This document shows positions 6,996-14,463 of a stretch of DNA of 28,872 nt, one piece after another. Source of the DNA: an uncultured Proteiniphilum sp. (GTDB lineage: Bacteria > Bacteroidota > Bacteroidia > Bacteroidales > Dysgonomonadaceae); assembly GCF_937873925.1 (NCBI RefSeq), contig NZ_CALNAT010000084.1, positions 1 to 28,872 of the forward strand. The letters are read 5' to 3'. Within the stretch, counting starts at the first letter, position 1; each line of letters starts with the position of its first letter. The position numbers and the translations under genes were made by a program. Below the pieces are notes generated by a model. The model was given only the letters and a program-made list of their open reading frames with translations. It was not told the DNA's origin and made no database searches.

Positions 6996-7159
6996 ATTTA
7001 TAAGAACGGCATACACCGATACCGGGGATTGCCTGTATCCCGCTCCAAAAGTCAGAGTACATTTATTCCCACTCCCGCCAAAGCGTACAGTGTGGATTGC
7101 TCCAAATCCCTAGTTGAACTATTTCCACTGCTTTTTATTCACCCCACTAAGCGTCATAT

Positions 7160-7855
7160 ATGATCCAGAATGCACAAATAGACCAAAGGCTCCGGGCATT
7201 GGCAGAGAGCGATTATAAGGTTTTCAATGAAAAGCTGATCCCGACGAATTATGAAATACGGGGAATCCGCATGCCGGCATTAAAGAAACTGGCAAAGGAA
7301 TTATCCACAGAGCCGGAGATCGGGGACTATCTGAAAAATGCGGAATTCACAACTTACGAACATGTTCTACTTTACGGATTAGTATTAGGCAACTTAAACA
7401 AACTTCCGTTGGAAACCGTATTAGGCTATGCAGACCCTTTGATCCTGCGATTCGATAATTGGGCGCATGTGGATACGCTTACCTCGGCTTTTAAGATATT
7501 CAAACAATATCCCGATGAGATATTTGCCCATTTTCTGCCATTGAAGAGTGACGAAGGGGAATTCACAAAGCGCTTTTTCGTAATCCTCCTGATGTGCCAC
7601 TACATGGACGGGAAATATATAGATACGACATTGCAACACCTGTCGGAAATTCCCCAAGGGCAGTATTATGTGGATATGGCTATCGCCTGGGCGGTCAGCA
7701 TGGGTCTTGTCAAGTTTTACGATAAAACCTTGCCCTATCTTGAACAAAAGGCCTTCTCCCGGTTCGTTCACAATAAAGCCATTCAGAAGGCCCGTGAAAG
7801 CTATCGGATATCAGCGGAAATCAAAGAGTTGTTGAACGGAATGAAGATGAAGTGA
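7160..7855 (+). CDS. DNA alkylation repair protein, AlkD-like (HEAT-repeat glycosylase)
   Basis: The 231-residue, mostly helical protein belongs to the AlkC/AlkD superfamily of DNA glycosylases, which remove N3- and N7-alkylated purines without flipping the base. Recognisable elements are NYEIRGIRMPALKKLAKEL (residues 30-48), the YEHVLLYGLVLG helix, the FDNWAHVDTLTSAFK segment (residues 94-108; Trp and Asp as in the AlkD active-site region), KRFFVILLMCHY, and the YVDMAIAWAVSM helix pair near 170-181. Length matches the family. It ends only 7 nt from the convergent ParB-like gene, with no obvious terminator between them. A second alkylation-repair gene (methyltransferase fusion at 10274-11119) lies 2.4 kb away. 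Confidence 0.88.
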   Translation: MIQNAQIDQRLRALAESDYKVFNEKLIPTNYEIRGIRMPALKKLAKELSTEPEIGDYLKNAEFTTYEHVLLYGLVLGNLNKLPLETVLGYADPLILRFDNWAHVDTLTSAFKIFKQYPDEIFAHFLPLKSDEGEFTKRFFVILLMCHYMDGKYIDTTLQHLSEIPQGQYYVDMAIAWAVSMGLVKFYDKTLPYLEQKAFSRFVHNKAIQKARESYRISAEIKELLNGMKMK

Positions 7856-7862
7856 TCAGCTA

Positions 7863-8387
7863 TCAGGTATTTCCTTCAGGTATGCTGAAATCTTTGTCAG
7901 CAAATAGCGCTGCCAAACCTGATATCTGTTTGAAACGGAGTAATTCGTCTTTGTCCATCCCTATGTTTTTCATGATCCATGTATCACTCATCCCCGCTTT
8001 TTTGAGTTCTGCCACAACATTGGTCATCAGCTCAATACTATGGGTCCCCCGGGCACGGTTGTGCCTGATCGTGGAAGCCATACGGTTCGAGAGATCTTTG
8101 TCTATCACCGTTACAGGCAAACATCCCTTTTCCCGCTCATAGATGCGCTCTGAGGTTTTCATCACCAGATACCGGTGGAATCCGTCCACCAGTTCATACT
8201 TGTCCTCTTCCGGGAAGTAGTAACATACGCAGGGCATGGTGTAACCGTCTTCCCATATCGATAATTCGAGGAGTTCCATTTCAGGCGGGGCAATAACATT
8301 GGGATTGTATGCATTCGCCTGTATTTTCTCTACCGGCACAGCCTTTACTGTATAAACCGGACTGGTGTATTTTTGTTTGTCATTCAT
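7863..8387 (-). CDS. IbrB-like ParB-domain protein
   Basis: The 174-residue product contains a ParB/Srx-type N-terminal domain: VPVEKIQANAYNPN (about 17-30), then the signature YELVDGFHRYLV (about 64-75), which in ParB-like proteins forms the nucleotide-binding pocket. A short helical C-terminus follows (RHNRARGTHSIELMTNVV and a helix-turn-helix-like stretch). The gene starts 3 nt after the stop of the PAPS-reductase-like gene, so the two are one operon. The same pairing is known as IbrA/IbrB in E. coli, where it was named for its effect on immunoglobulin-binding protein genes on prophages; the biochemical role is unresolved. No centromere-binding domain is present, so plasmid partitioning is unlikely. 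Confidence 0.8.
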   Translation of the reverse strand: MNDKQKYTSPVYTVKAVPVEKIQANAYNPNVIAPPEMELLELSIWEDGYTMPCVCYYFPEEDKYELVDGFHRYLVMKTSERIYEREKGCLPVTVIDKDLSNRMASTIRHNRARGTHSIELMTNVVAELKKAGMSDTWIMKNIGMDKDELLRFKQISGLAALFADKDFSIPEGNT

Positions 8388-8390
8388 GTA

Positions 8391-9671
8391 TTAACCTATA
8401 CCTTGATAAAAATCCATTACTTTATTACGAAGTTCAATCTCTTTCTTAGTCATGGCAAATCCCATGTATTTACACAGGTGGTCGTTCCTGAGAATACATA
8501 TACACATTCGTTTGAAGGTGGGAAGATATTTAAATCCGGGAATTTCGATATCATCCTGGTACTTCATCCTGACCGGACGTTTGGTAGTCTTATAATTGGT
8601 ATGATCCAACACCTCCATATCGATCCCGATATCCTGTAATTGCTTTATCGTTTTATCCGGCAGGCAACCGCCCCGTTTACGCCAGAAATTAATACTCACC
8701 GAGAGTTTTTGCAAATAATTCTGCCGTGTCTCTTCCGGCAGGGTAGACAAAAGGAAATGCATATAACTTTCCCATGTATGTCCGTCCGGCAGAGTAACTT
8801 TTTTCTGTGCAACGACGCTTGTATGTCCATAGAGGGAGGTGAAATTGATACCGTTCACCCGGCAGATCATTTTACCCCACATATCGGGATCGATAGCCCG
8901 GTAAAGATGCAGGCTTTCCTGCGCCGCCAGAAGGAAAGGGCTGGCTACACGTTGTTTATCCAACGGAACGCCTGCCTGATAATACAGGTCGTACAACCGA
9001 TTGTAATCCCACCCGAAACGGCCGTTTGCCGTCCATATGTCCGTCGTCAGCCAGTCATGTATCACATAGGCATTGTAAATATTTTTCGACAATTGTTTTG
9101 TCCACTTCAGGTTATGATATAGGTGGTGTTTCCTCTTGCCATATATCGTTCTCCACCGATGGGTACTTTCCTGGGTGCGTATCCCGACCAGGCAACAGGT
9201 TTTCTTAGCATTCTTCTGTAAATGATACCATTGGGCAAACAGGATATAAAATTCGGAATCCCATATTCCCGGATGATAAAACGGAAAATCCGTTTTCCGA
9301 TAGCTGTCCGCAGGCATATCCCTTACCCAGAACTCCCTGCAATCCTCATCCCAGGGACGCCAATATGTCTGGTGCATAGAGGTACAGGTGGTCACTTTGA
9401 AAGGTACGCATACATGATATATTTCCAGGATATCGGTATTTGCCTTCAAAACTCTGTCGACATATGCCACCGTTTCACTGTATTGTATTTCATAGTCCAT
9501 GTAAAACACACCGATCTTCCTTTTCAGATTGTTATCCCTTATATATTGTATACAAAGGTTCAACATCACACCGCTGTCCTTACCGCCGGAAAAAGAGACA
9601 TAGATATTATCGAATTCATTGAATATTATCTTTATTCTCAGCATGGCCAGTTCATATACGTTCTTCTTCAT
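8391..9671 (-). CDS. IbrA-like PAPS reductase-family protein (DUF3440 type)
   Basis: The 426-residue product has an N-terminal PP-loop ATP pyrophosphatase domain with the motif SFSGGKDSGVMLN (about 27-39), as in PAPS reductase and DndC. An aromatic and basic region specific to IbrA-like proteins follows (VGIRTQESTHRWRT, then WLTTDIWTANGRFGWDYNRL and QRVASPFL). The C-terminal half contains cysteines (GGCLPDK, MCICILRND, LCKYMGF) and forms a helical extension. The C-terminal EKxxxECGxH motif of true sulphonucleotide reductases is not seen, so assimilatory sulphate reduction is unlikely. It overlaps nothing and starts about 56 nt from the nearest hairpin repeat. Family members occur with ParB-like partners on mobile elements. 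Nucleic-acid or nucleotide modification is a reasonable guess, not shown here. Confidence 0.83.
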   Translation of the reverse strand: MKKNVYELAMLRIKIIFNEFDNIYVSFSGGKDSGVMLNLCIQYIRDNNLKRKIGVFYMDYEIQYSETVAYVDRVLKANTDILEIYHVCVPFKVTTCTSMHQTYWRPWDEDCREFWVRDMPADSYRKTDFPFYHPGIWDSEFYILFAQWYHLQKNAKKTCCLVGIRTQESTHRWRTIYGKRKHHLYHNLKWTKQLSKNIYNAYVIHDWLTTDIWTANGRFGWDYNRLYDLYYQAGVPLDKQRVASPFLLAAQESLHLYRAIDPDMWGKMICRVNGINFTSLYGHTSVVAQKKVTLPDGHTWESYMHFLLSTLPEETRQNYLQKLSVSINFWRKRGGCLPDKTIKQLQDIGIDMEVLDHTNYKTTKRPVRMKYQDDIEIPGFKYLPTFKRMCICILRNDHLCKYMGFAMTKKEIELRNKVMDFYQGIG

Positions 9672-9726
9672 CCCTGAATACTTTCGATTTGATCAGACTA
9701 TTTGAGTCGCTTGCTCCTCGATTGTT

Positions 9727-9789
9727 CATTCTGCGTTCGGCAAAACCAAAGCAAGCTTTGTTTCTGTTCTCACTTAACGAAATAGTTCA
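9727..9789. repeat. Hairpin repeat, copy 1 (63 nt)
   Basis: An imperfect direct repeat of 9803-9865; 48 of 63 positions agree by eye, and the last 17 bases (CTTAACGAAATAGTTCA) are identical. The centre folds as CAAAGC-AA-GCTTTG. Several differences from copy 2 keep pairing: C-G to T-A, G-C to A-T and, beyond a mismatch, A-T to G-C. It lies 55 nt upstream of the IbrA-like start, so in the minus direction it could be part of that gene's leader. The flanking minus-strand text extends the element to about 9698. Confidence 0.7.
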
Positions 9790-9802
9790 ATTACATTAGA
9801 CT

Positions 9803-9865
9803 ATTTCTACGCTCGGCATAGATAAAACAAGTTTTACCTCTGCTCTCGCTTAACGAAATAGTTCA
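9803..9865. repeat. Hairpin repeat, copy 2 (63 nt), overlapping a gene end
   Basis: The core stem here is TAAAAC-AA-GTTTTA. An outer pair ACTATTTC (9800-9807) and GAAATAGT (9855-9862) could close a larger structure. On the minus strand it contributes the last nine codons and stop of the GNAT-like gene. The offset from copy 1 is exactly 76 nt. Confidence 0.7.
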
Positions 9866-10241
9866 TTTTTGCATACCTTTTCCAATAAAGCACAACCGCA
9901 AATCCATTCTTTTCGAATTCGGGAATATGGCGTAACTGTGTAACCGATTCAATCTCAAAGTCAGATGAAAGTGACTTGATAATTTCTTTCAGCAGTGCAG
10001 AGAAAACGGCGCTGTCATCGTCCGCCACATAATAGTTATTTATTTTGGCCTTATCCTCTTCTAATTTGACGGGCATAAAACCAAGGGTACTGCCCTTATC
10101 CGTAGCCACAAACCATGTATAGCCGGAAGATGTCTTATAAGGATAGTTCAGGTTGTAATTGAGGACTCCCTCGTTCATTACAAGGTGTGCCACTAATGGA
10201 TAAAGCTGCCCGTCTTCCCCTTTTAATTGAATGATATCCAT
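9834..10241 (-). CDS. GNAT-like small protein (putative acetyltransferase)
   Basis: I choose the ATG at 10241 (MDIIQLKGEDGQ), giving 135 residues. The longer frame to 10304 would overlap the upstream gene and adds an unlikely leader. The pattern resembles a minimal GNAT fold: YTWFVATDKGSTLGFMPV (strands beta 3-4), NNYYVADDDSAVFSALLKEI (helix following the acetyl-CoA region) and HIPEFEKNGFAVVLYWKRYAKM (C-terminal strand and helix). The classic Q/RxxGxG/A loop is not obvious, so activity is uncertain. The last residues NYFVKREQR and the stop codon are encoded by hairpin repeat copy 2, implying that the repeat landed at the 3' end and replaced the original terminus. It lies 32 nt after the methyltransferase gene, probably in the same transcript. 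Confidence 0.6.
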   Translation of the reverse strand: MDIIQLKGEDGQLYPLVAHLVMNEGVLNYNLNYPYKTSSGYTWFVATDKGSTLGFMPVKLEEDKAKINNYYVADDDSAVFSALLKEIIKSLSSDFEIESVTQLRHIPEFEKNGFAVVLYWKRYAKMNYFVKREQR

Positions 10242-10273
10242 ATGAATGAACAAAATAATTGCAATATGAAAAT

Positions 10274-11119
10274 TTACTGAATACCGGCTCTTGCCGCCTC
10301 CCACCCGATGATGGCAGCTTTACGGACAAGCCCCCAATGGTAGCCTCCCAATTCGCCTGACGAACGGATCACCCGATGGCACGGTATCAGGAAGGAAACG
10401 GGATTGTCCCCGACAGCAGAGCCGACGGCGCGTGAAGCTTTGGGATTATTGATCCGTGCGGCAATATCCCCATAGGTGGTTAATTGCCCCATCGGTATTT
10501 TCAATAAAGTTTCCCATACTTTCAACTGAAAATCGGTGCCTTTTAAATGGCATTTTATTTCGTCGGACACGCTCCAATCCTGCGAAAAAAAGGACAATGC
10601 TTTTTGTTGTATCGCATCCGGCTTCCGCTGACAGGCGGCTTTGGGGAATATCATCCGGAGAGCATCGAAGGCTTCCCTCTCATCCTCTGAAAATGCCATG
10701 TAGCAGAGGCCTTTGGATGTTGCCGCCACGATGATATTCCCGAAAGGGGTTCCGGCAAAGCTATAGTTGATCGAGAGTTTTTCCCCTCCGTTCTTGTATT
10801 CGCCCGGGGTCATCCCCTCTATATTGATAAAAAGGTCGTACAGGCGTCCGGTTCCCGACAATCCGGCTTCATGCGCCGTATCGAACAAAGAAGCCCTACC
10901 CTCTTTCAGCATCTTCTTGGCGTATTCTATCGTGGTGTATTGCAGGAACTTCTTCGGGCTTACCCCCGCCCAGTTCGTAAACAGCCGCTGAAAATGCGCC
11001 GGACTGAGCCCTACCTTTTCCGCTATTTCTTCCAGCCCGGGTTGCTTTTTAAAATCCTGCCGGATGTAGGTGATGGCTTCGGCAATACGGGCAAAATCAA
11101 GTCTTTCCTGAGTGTTCAT
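10274..11119 (-). CDS. AraC-type HTH / O6-methylguanine-DNA methyltransferase fusion (Ada-like)
   Basis: The 281-residue product has two parts. Residues about 15-105 are an AraC-family DNA-binding domain (PGLEEIAEKVGLSPAHFQRLF, then the second HTH ending GMTPGEY). Residues about 115-280 are an O6-alkylguanine-DNA alkyltransferase with KGTDFQLKVWETLLKIPMG, the helix SRAVGSAVGDNP, and the active-site motif IPCHRVI with acceptor Cys247. The enzyme moves an alkyl group from guanine onto itself and is consumed. It lacks the N-terminal zinc/methylphosphotriester domain of E. coli Ada, so the usual switch that turns Ada into an activator is absent. The HTH may be constitutive or sense something else. 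The 100-nt gap to the Crp/Fnr gene contains CATTTTTG at a -7-like position, so it may have its own promoter. Confidence 0.92.
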   Translation of the reverse strand: MNTQERLDFARIAEAITYIRQDFKKQPGLEEIAEKVGLSPAHFQRLFTNWAGVSPKKFLQYTTIEYAKKMLKEGRASLFDTAHEAGLSGTGRLYDLFINIEGMTPGEYKNGGEKLSINYSFAGTPFGNIIVAATSKGLCYMAFSEDEREAFDALRMIFPKAACQRKPDAIQQKALSFFSQDWSVSDEIKCHLKGTDFQLKVWETLLKIPMGQLTTYGDIAARINNPKASRAVGSAVGDNPVSFLIPCHRVIRSSGELGGYHWGLVRKAAIIGWEAARAGIQ

Positions 11120-11219
11120 TTGTCTGTCGATTGTTTTTTATACAAAAATGGGGATAAGGAGATATAAAAGAAACCCGATTCATGCTTATTTTAGGAAAGG
11201 GAAGCAGGATATGTTTATT

Positions 11220-11906
11220 TCAAAACATATTTTGCAGCGCCGCCTTGTCCTTGATGATAATATCGCCCCGCTTCACTTCAATGATCCCTTCGGAGGCCAT
11301 CTCCATCATTACCTTCACAAGCGCAGGGCGGGAAACGCTGAAAAGGCGGGCAATGCCTTCTTTGGAGGCTTTCAGCCGGAACGACTGCTCGCCGGCCGAC
11401 TCCTTCAGCAGGTAATAGGCGAGCTTGGCGCGAATAGTCCGCAGGGAGACAAGCCGCAACTTCTCGGAAAGGAAGGATACTTTATTGGAGATGTAGGACA
11501 GAAAAGCCAGCATGAACGATTCATATTTCCTCATCAGGAAGTAGACATTCTCTTTCGGAATGACTACTGCTTTACAGGGCATTTTACATATAGCCGAAAC
11601 GGGAGACCGGTTGTTCGTGGCAAACAGGAAACCGGTGGCCAGCGGATTGGGGGCCTTAATATGTTCCACTTTCATAAAATCTCCCTTCTCATCGGCCATC
11701 TCCGTAACGATCTCCCCCCTGATCAGAATATAGAGCGACTCATAGCGAGCCCCCTGGGTAACGATCACATCGCCCTTCTCATAGGTCTTCACGGAAAAGC
11801 GCACGTCCCGCAGAAAATCTTCACGCTGATCATCCGGAACGGAACTGCACAGGGGGCATTGAAAGATCATTCCTGCATGATAGTTTTCAACATGATGTCT
11901 TTCCAT
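11220..11906 (-). CDS. Crp/Fnr family transcriptional regulator
   Basis: The 228-residue product has an N-terminal cyclic-nucleotide-binding-like barrel (residues about 25-130: EKGDVIVTQGARYESLYILI and RGEIV are the typical strands) and a C-terminal winged helix (RLFSVSRPALVKVMMEMASE, about 180-200). Cysteines occur in CPLC at 17-20 and in ICKMPCKAVV near 110, an arrangement that could hold a redox centre, though spacing differs from E. coli FNR. It is transcribed away from the nrf operon, with 288 nt between its ATG and the chosen nrfH start. It is therefore a natural candidate to control nitrite respiration in response to oxygen, nitrite or NO, as HcpR/Fnr-type proteins do elsewhere. The ligand is not deducible. 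Confidence 0.9.
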   Translation of the reverse strand: MERHHVENYHAGMIFQCPLCSSVPDDQREDFLRDVRFSVKTYEKGDVIVTQGARYESLYILIRGEIVTEMADEKGDFMKVEHIKAPNPLATGFLFATNNRSPVSAICKMPCKAVVIPKENVYFLMRKYESFMLAFLSYISNKVSFLSEKLRLVSLRTIRAKLAYYLLKESAGEQSFRLKASKEGIARLFSVSRPALVKVMMEMASEGIIEVKRGDIIIKDKAALQNMF

Positions 11907-12010
11907 ACTATATCATATTACTCTTTTTCCCTGTCATACCGGATAGGTGGGGCTCCCGGCGGACAGAATAACCGGACTCCCCGGGCAGGTAAGTATCCGA
12001 TAATGAAATT

Positions 12011-12030
12011 GAACGTTTTCGTTAAGCTAA
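12011..12030 (+). repeat. 20-nt dispersed repeat upstream of nrfH
   Basis: GAACGTTTTCGTTAAGCTAA occurs here and, on the opposite strand, exactly at 28331-28350 upstream of manC. Relative to the downstream gene both have the same orientation. It contains the AACG-TTTT-CGTT dyad and the decamer CTTAACGAAA (reverse) shared with the 63-nt hairpin repeats. It may be a repeat remnant or a regulator site. Confidence 0.6.
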
Positions 12031-12194
12031 AGGAGCAAAGACCAAACCTGTTTGGGCTATGCCATAGCGAGAAAACGACTAATGAAATTGAATCCCGAAT
12101 ATAGTTTATTTTTCGCAATTGTCATAATTATTACACTTTTTTCAGTATTTTATTTCTTACTTTGTCTGTGAATATCTTTAAAATAAGTGCGACC

Positions 12195-12794
12195 ATGGGC
12201 AAACTTCGAAACTTCTGGAATGAAATACGGCCGCGCGGGGGATGGAGATATCCGGCCTTCATTATCAGTGGCGCTTTCGTAGGCCTGTTCATCTATACCT
12301 TCTTCGCGTCACGGGCATACAGCTATCTTTCCAATGACCCCGCCACCTGCGTGAACTGCCACATCATGGGTCCCTATTACGCCACCTGGATACACAGTTC
12401 CCACGGGCGAAACGCTACCTGCAACGATTGTCACGTTCCGCAGGACAATAAACTGAAAGGATATTATTTCAAGGCGGTCGACGGATTGCGTCATTCGGCC
12501 GTTTTCACAATACGCGGCGAGGATCAGGCTATCCAGGCCATCGAGGCGAGTTCCCAGGTGATCATGGATAATTGTATCCGCTGCCACACACAACTCAACA
12601 CTGAGTTTGTAAAAACGGGACGCATGGGTTTCAAGGATATGAAGGAGATGGGCGGAAGTACCTGCTGGGACTGCCACAGGAACGTTCCGCACACACGCAG
12701 CAGATCACTCTCATCCACACCCAACGCCCGGGTGCCGATGCCGGAAAGCAATGTACCGGAATGGCTGCAAAATATGGTGAAGAGGAATGAATGA
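12195..12794 (+). CDS. nrfH: Cytochrome c nitrite reductase small subunit (tetraheme quinol dehydrogenase)
   Basis: NrfH anchors NrfA to the membrane and passes electrons from menaquinol to it. The 199-residue product has one N-terminal membrane helix (about 18-40, AFIISGAFVGLFIYTFFA) and four heme-binding motifs: CVNCH at 52, CNDCH at 76, CIRCH at 127 and CWDCH at 157. This is the NapC/NirT/NrfH pattern. I chose ATG 12195 over an in-frame TTG at 12162: the TTG lies inside a TTACTTTG sequence resembling a -7 box, and the extra 11 residues are not membrane-like. It is first of four genes nrfH-nrfA-resB-ccsA. The gap of 169 nt to nrfA is unusually long for the pair. Confidence 0.95.
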   Translation: MGKLRNFWNEIRPRGGWRYPAFIISGAFVGLFIYTFFASRAYSYLSNDPATCVNCHIMGPYYATWIHSSHGRNATCNDCHVPQDNKLKGYYFKAVDGLRHSAVFTIRGEDQAIQAIEASSQVIMDNCIRCHTQLNTEFVKTGRMGFKDMKEMGGSTCWDCHRNVPHTRSRSLSSTPNARVPMPESNVPEWLQNMVKRNE

Positions 12795-12963
12795 TTTGTT
12801 GATTGATTTATGGATTTGACGATTTGATAACGTAATGATCCGGCAATTGACTGGATCGGAAGATTAAGATATGACGATCAGAGATTGAATGATCAACAAA
12901 TTCTATTTAAACAGGTAATTGGTAATCAGTCATTGAAAAATAATAACTAGTAATTCATAATTT
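12795..12963 (+). other. nrfH-nrfA spacer with GATT-rich repeats and long-range inverted repeat
   Basis: The spacer is a degenerate series of GATT/GATC words. ATTTGTTGAT at 12794-12803 pairs exactly with ATCAACAAAT at 12892-12901, which would enclose 88 nt in the mRNA. No ORF is present. It may be an RNA-processing or stability element between the two genes, or remnants of simple repeats. Confidence 0.4.
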
Positions 12964-14463
12964 ATGAAGAACGGGAAAAACGATAACAAAATGAAGCCCT
13001 GGGTAGGATGGGTACTCTTTTTCGTTACACTGGGAGTAGTATTCCTACTGGGAATGCTTGCGGCTTCCATTACCCAGCGAAGGGCCGAGATAGCAAGCGT
13101 GATGAACAACAGGAAAGTGGAGATCGCGGGTATAGAGTCGAGGAGCGAGGTATTCGCAGTGAATTATCCGCGTGAATATGAAACATGGACCAAGACGGCA
13201 GATACCACATTTCAAAGCGAGTTTAACGGGAGCAGCGCGGTGGACGTACTCGCACAACGCCCAGAGATGGTGATCCTGTGGGCCGGTTACGCTTTCGCGA
13301 AAGATTACGGCACACCGAGAGGACATATGCACGCGGTCGAAGATGTACACCACTCACTGCGTACCGGGGCGCCCATGACTCCCGACGCAGGGCCGCAGCC
13401 GGCTACCTGCTGGACATGTAAAAGTCCCGACGTACCGCGGCTGATGGATTCGGTGGGAATTGCCGAATTCTACAAAGAGAGTTGGGCGCATTGGGGACAC
13501 GAAGTGGTCAATCCCATCGGCTGTGCCGATTGCCATGATGCCGGAACCATGGATCTGAAGATCAGCCGCCCGGGCCTTATAGAGGGATTTGCAAATATGG
13601 ACCTGGACATCAGGGAAGCCACCCACCAGGAAATGCGCTCACTGGCCTGTGCGCAGTGCCATGTGGAATATTATTTCACACCCGAAGGCAAGTACCTGAT
13701 CTTCCCCTGGCACAATGGTACCACCATGGAGGGAGCGGAGCAGTATTACGACAGCATCGGTTTTGCCGACTATACGCACGCGCTGAGTAAAGCGCCCATC
13801 ATCAAGGCACAACATCCCGATTATGAGATATTTAAAACGGGCATACATGCCCAACGGGGCGTATCGTGTGCGGATTGCCATATGCCCTATATTTCAGAAG
13901 GCGGCGTAAAGTACAGCAGCCATCATATAAGAAGTCCCCTCGCGAGCATGAACAATACCTGCCAGGTATGCCACAGGGAGACGGAAGAGGATCTCAGGAA
14001 CGCCGTGTATGAACGGCAGCGTAGTGCAGACCAGATCCGTAACCTGGTAGAGGAAGAACTTGCAAAAGCGCACCTTGAAGCCCAGTTCGCGTGGGAAAAA
14101 GGGGCTTCCGAGACACAAATGCACAACGCCCTGCAACTTATCCGTCAGGCGCAATGGCGCTGGGATTACGCAGTCGCTTCGCACGGGGGTTCCTTCCATT
14201 CTCCGGTTGAATTCCAGCGTATCCTCTCCATGGGTCTGGACCGTGCGCACAAAGCCCGGTTTGAAATCTCCAAAGTATTGGCAGAAATCGGTTTTACCGG
14301 CAATGTTCCCCTGCCGGATATCTCCACAAAAGAGAAGGCGCAGGCCTATATCGGGCTCGACATACAAAAGGAAAAGGCCAACAAGAAGAATTTCCTGGAA
14401 AACGTTGTTCCCCAATGGCTTGAAATGGCAAAAGCCAATAACCGGCTGGTAAGTCTGCGATGA
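12964..14463 (+). CDS. nrfA: Ammonia-forming cytochrome c nitrite reductase, catalytic subunit
   Basis: NrfA reduces nitrite to ammonium with six electrons in the periplasm. The 499-residue product shows the diagnostic active-site heme motif CWTCK at 149-153, with lysine as proximal ligand, and four ordinary CxxCH sites: CADCH at 187, CAQCH at 229, CADCH at 302 and CQVCH at 333. The segment CAQCHVEYYF with the later KAQHPDYE and HAQRGVSCADCHMPY carries the catalytic Tyr and His residues and calcium ligands of the family. The N-terminus is an uncleaved-looking signal anchor (residues 12-37). Its stop overlaps the resB start as ATGA. Length is typical for Bacteroidetes NrfA. It produces the ammonium that glnN, gltBD and asnB downstream can assimilate. 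Confidence 0.97.
   Translation: MKNGKNDNKMKPWVGWVLFFVTLGVVFLLGMLAASITQRRAEIASVMNNRKVEIAGIESRSEVFAVNYPREYETWTKTADTTFQSEFNGSSAVDVLAQRPEMVILWAGYAFAKDYGTPRGHMHAVEDVHHSLRTGAPMTPDAGPQPATCWTCKSPDVPRLMDSVGIAEFYKESWAHWGHEVVNPIGCADCHDAGTMDLKISRPGLIEGFANMDLDIREATHQEMRSLACAQCHVEYYFTPEGKYLIFPWHNGTTMEGAEQYYDSIGFADYTHALSKAPIIKAQHPDYEIFKTGIHAQRGVSCADCHMPYISEGGVKYSSHHIRSPLASMNNTCQVCHRETEEDLRNAVYERQRSADQIRNLVEEELAKAHLEAQFAWEKGASETQMHNALQLIRQAQWRWDYAVASHGGSFHSPVEFQRILSMGLDRAHKARFEISKVLAEIGFTGNVPLPDISTKEKAQAYIGLDIQKEKANKKNFLENVVPQWLEMAKANNRLVSLR

Noticed and set aside
6951..7163. 70-codon plus-strand ORF between RRM and alkD genes
   Set aside because: It reads through the terminator hairpin at 6960-6995 and shows no domain.
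9698..9865. CRISPR array
   Set aside because: Only two imperfect repeats with 13 nt between them, each internally structured, and no cas genes.
10242..10304. Longer start of the GNAT-like gene
   Set aside because: It would overlap the methyltransferase gene by 31 nt and add a stretch without family character. ATG 10241 fits better.
11112..12104. 330-codon plus-strand ORF
   Set aside because: It is a long antisense shadow of the Crp/Fnr gene; the minus-strand frame has the cNMP-binding and winged-helix pattern.
12162..12194. TTG start of nrfH, 11 codons upstream
   Set aside because: TTG lies in a promoter-like TTACTTTG word. ATG 12195 gives the usual NrfH N-terminus.
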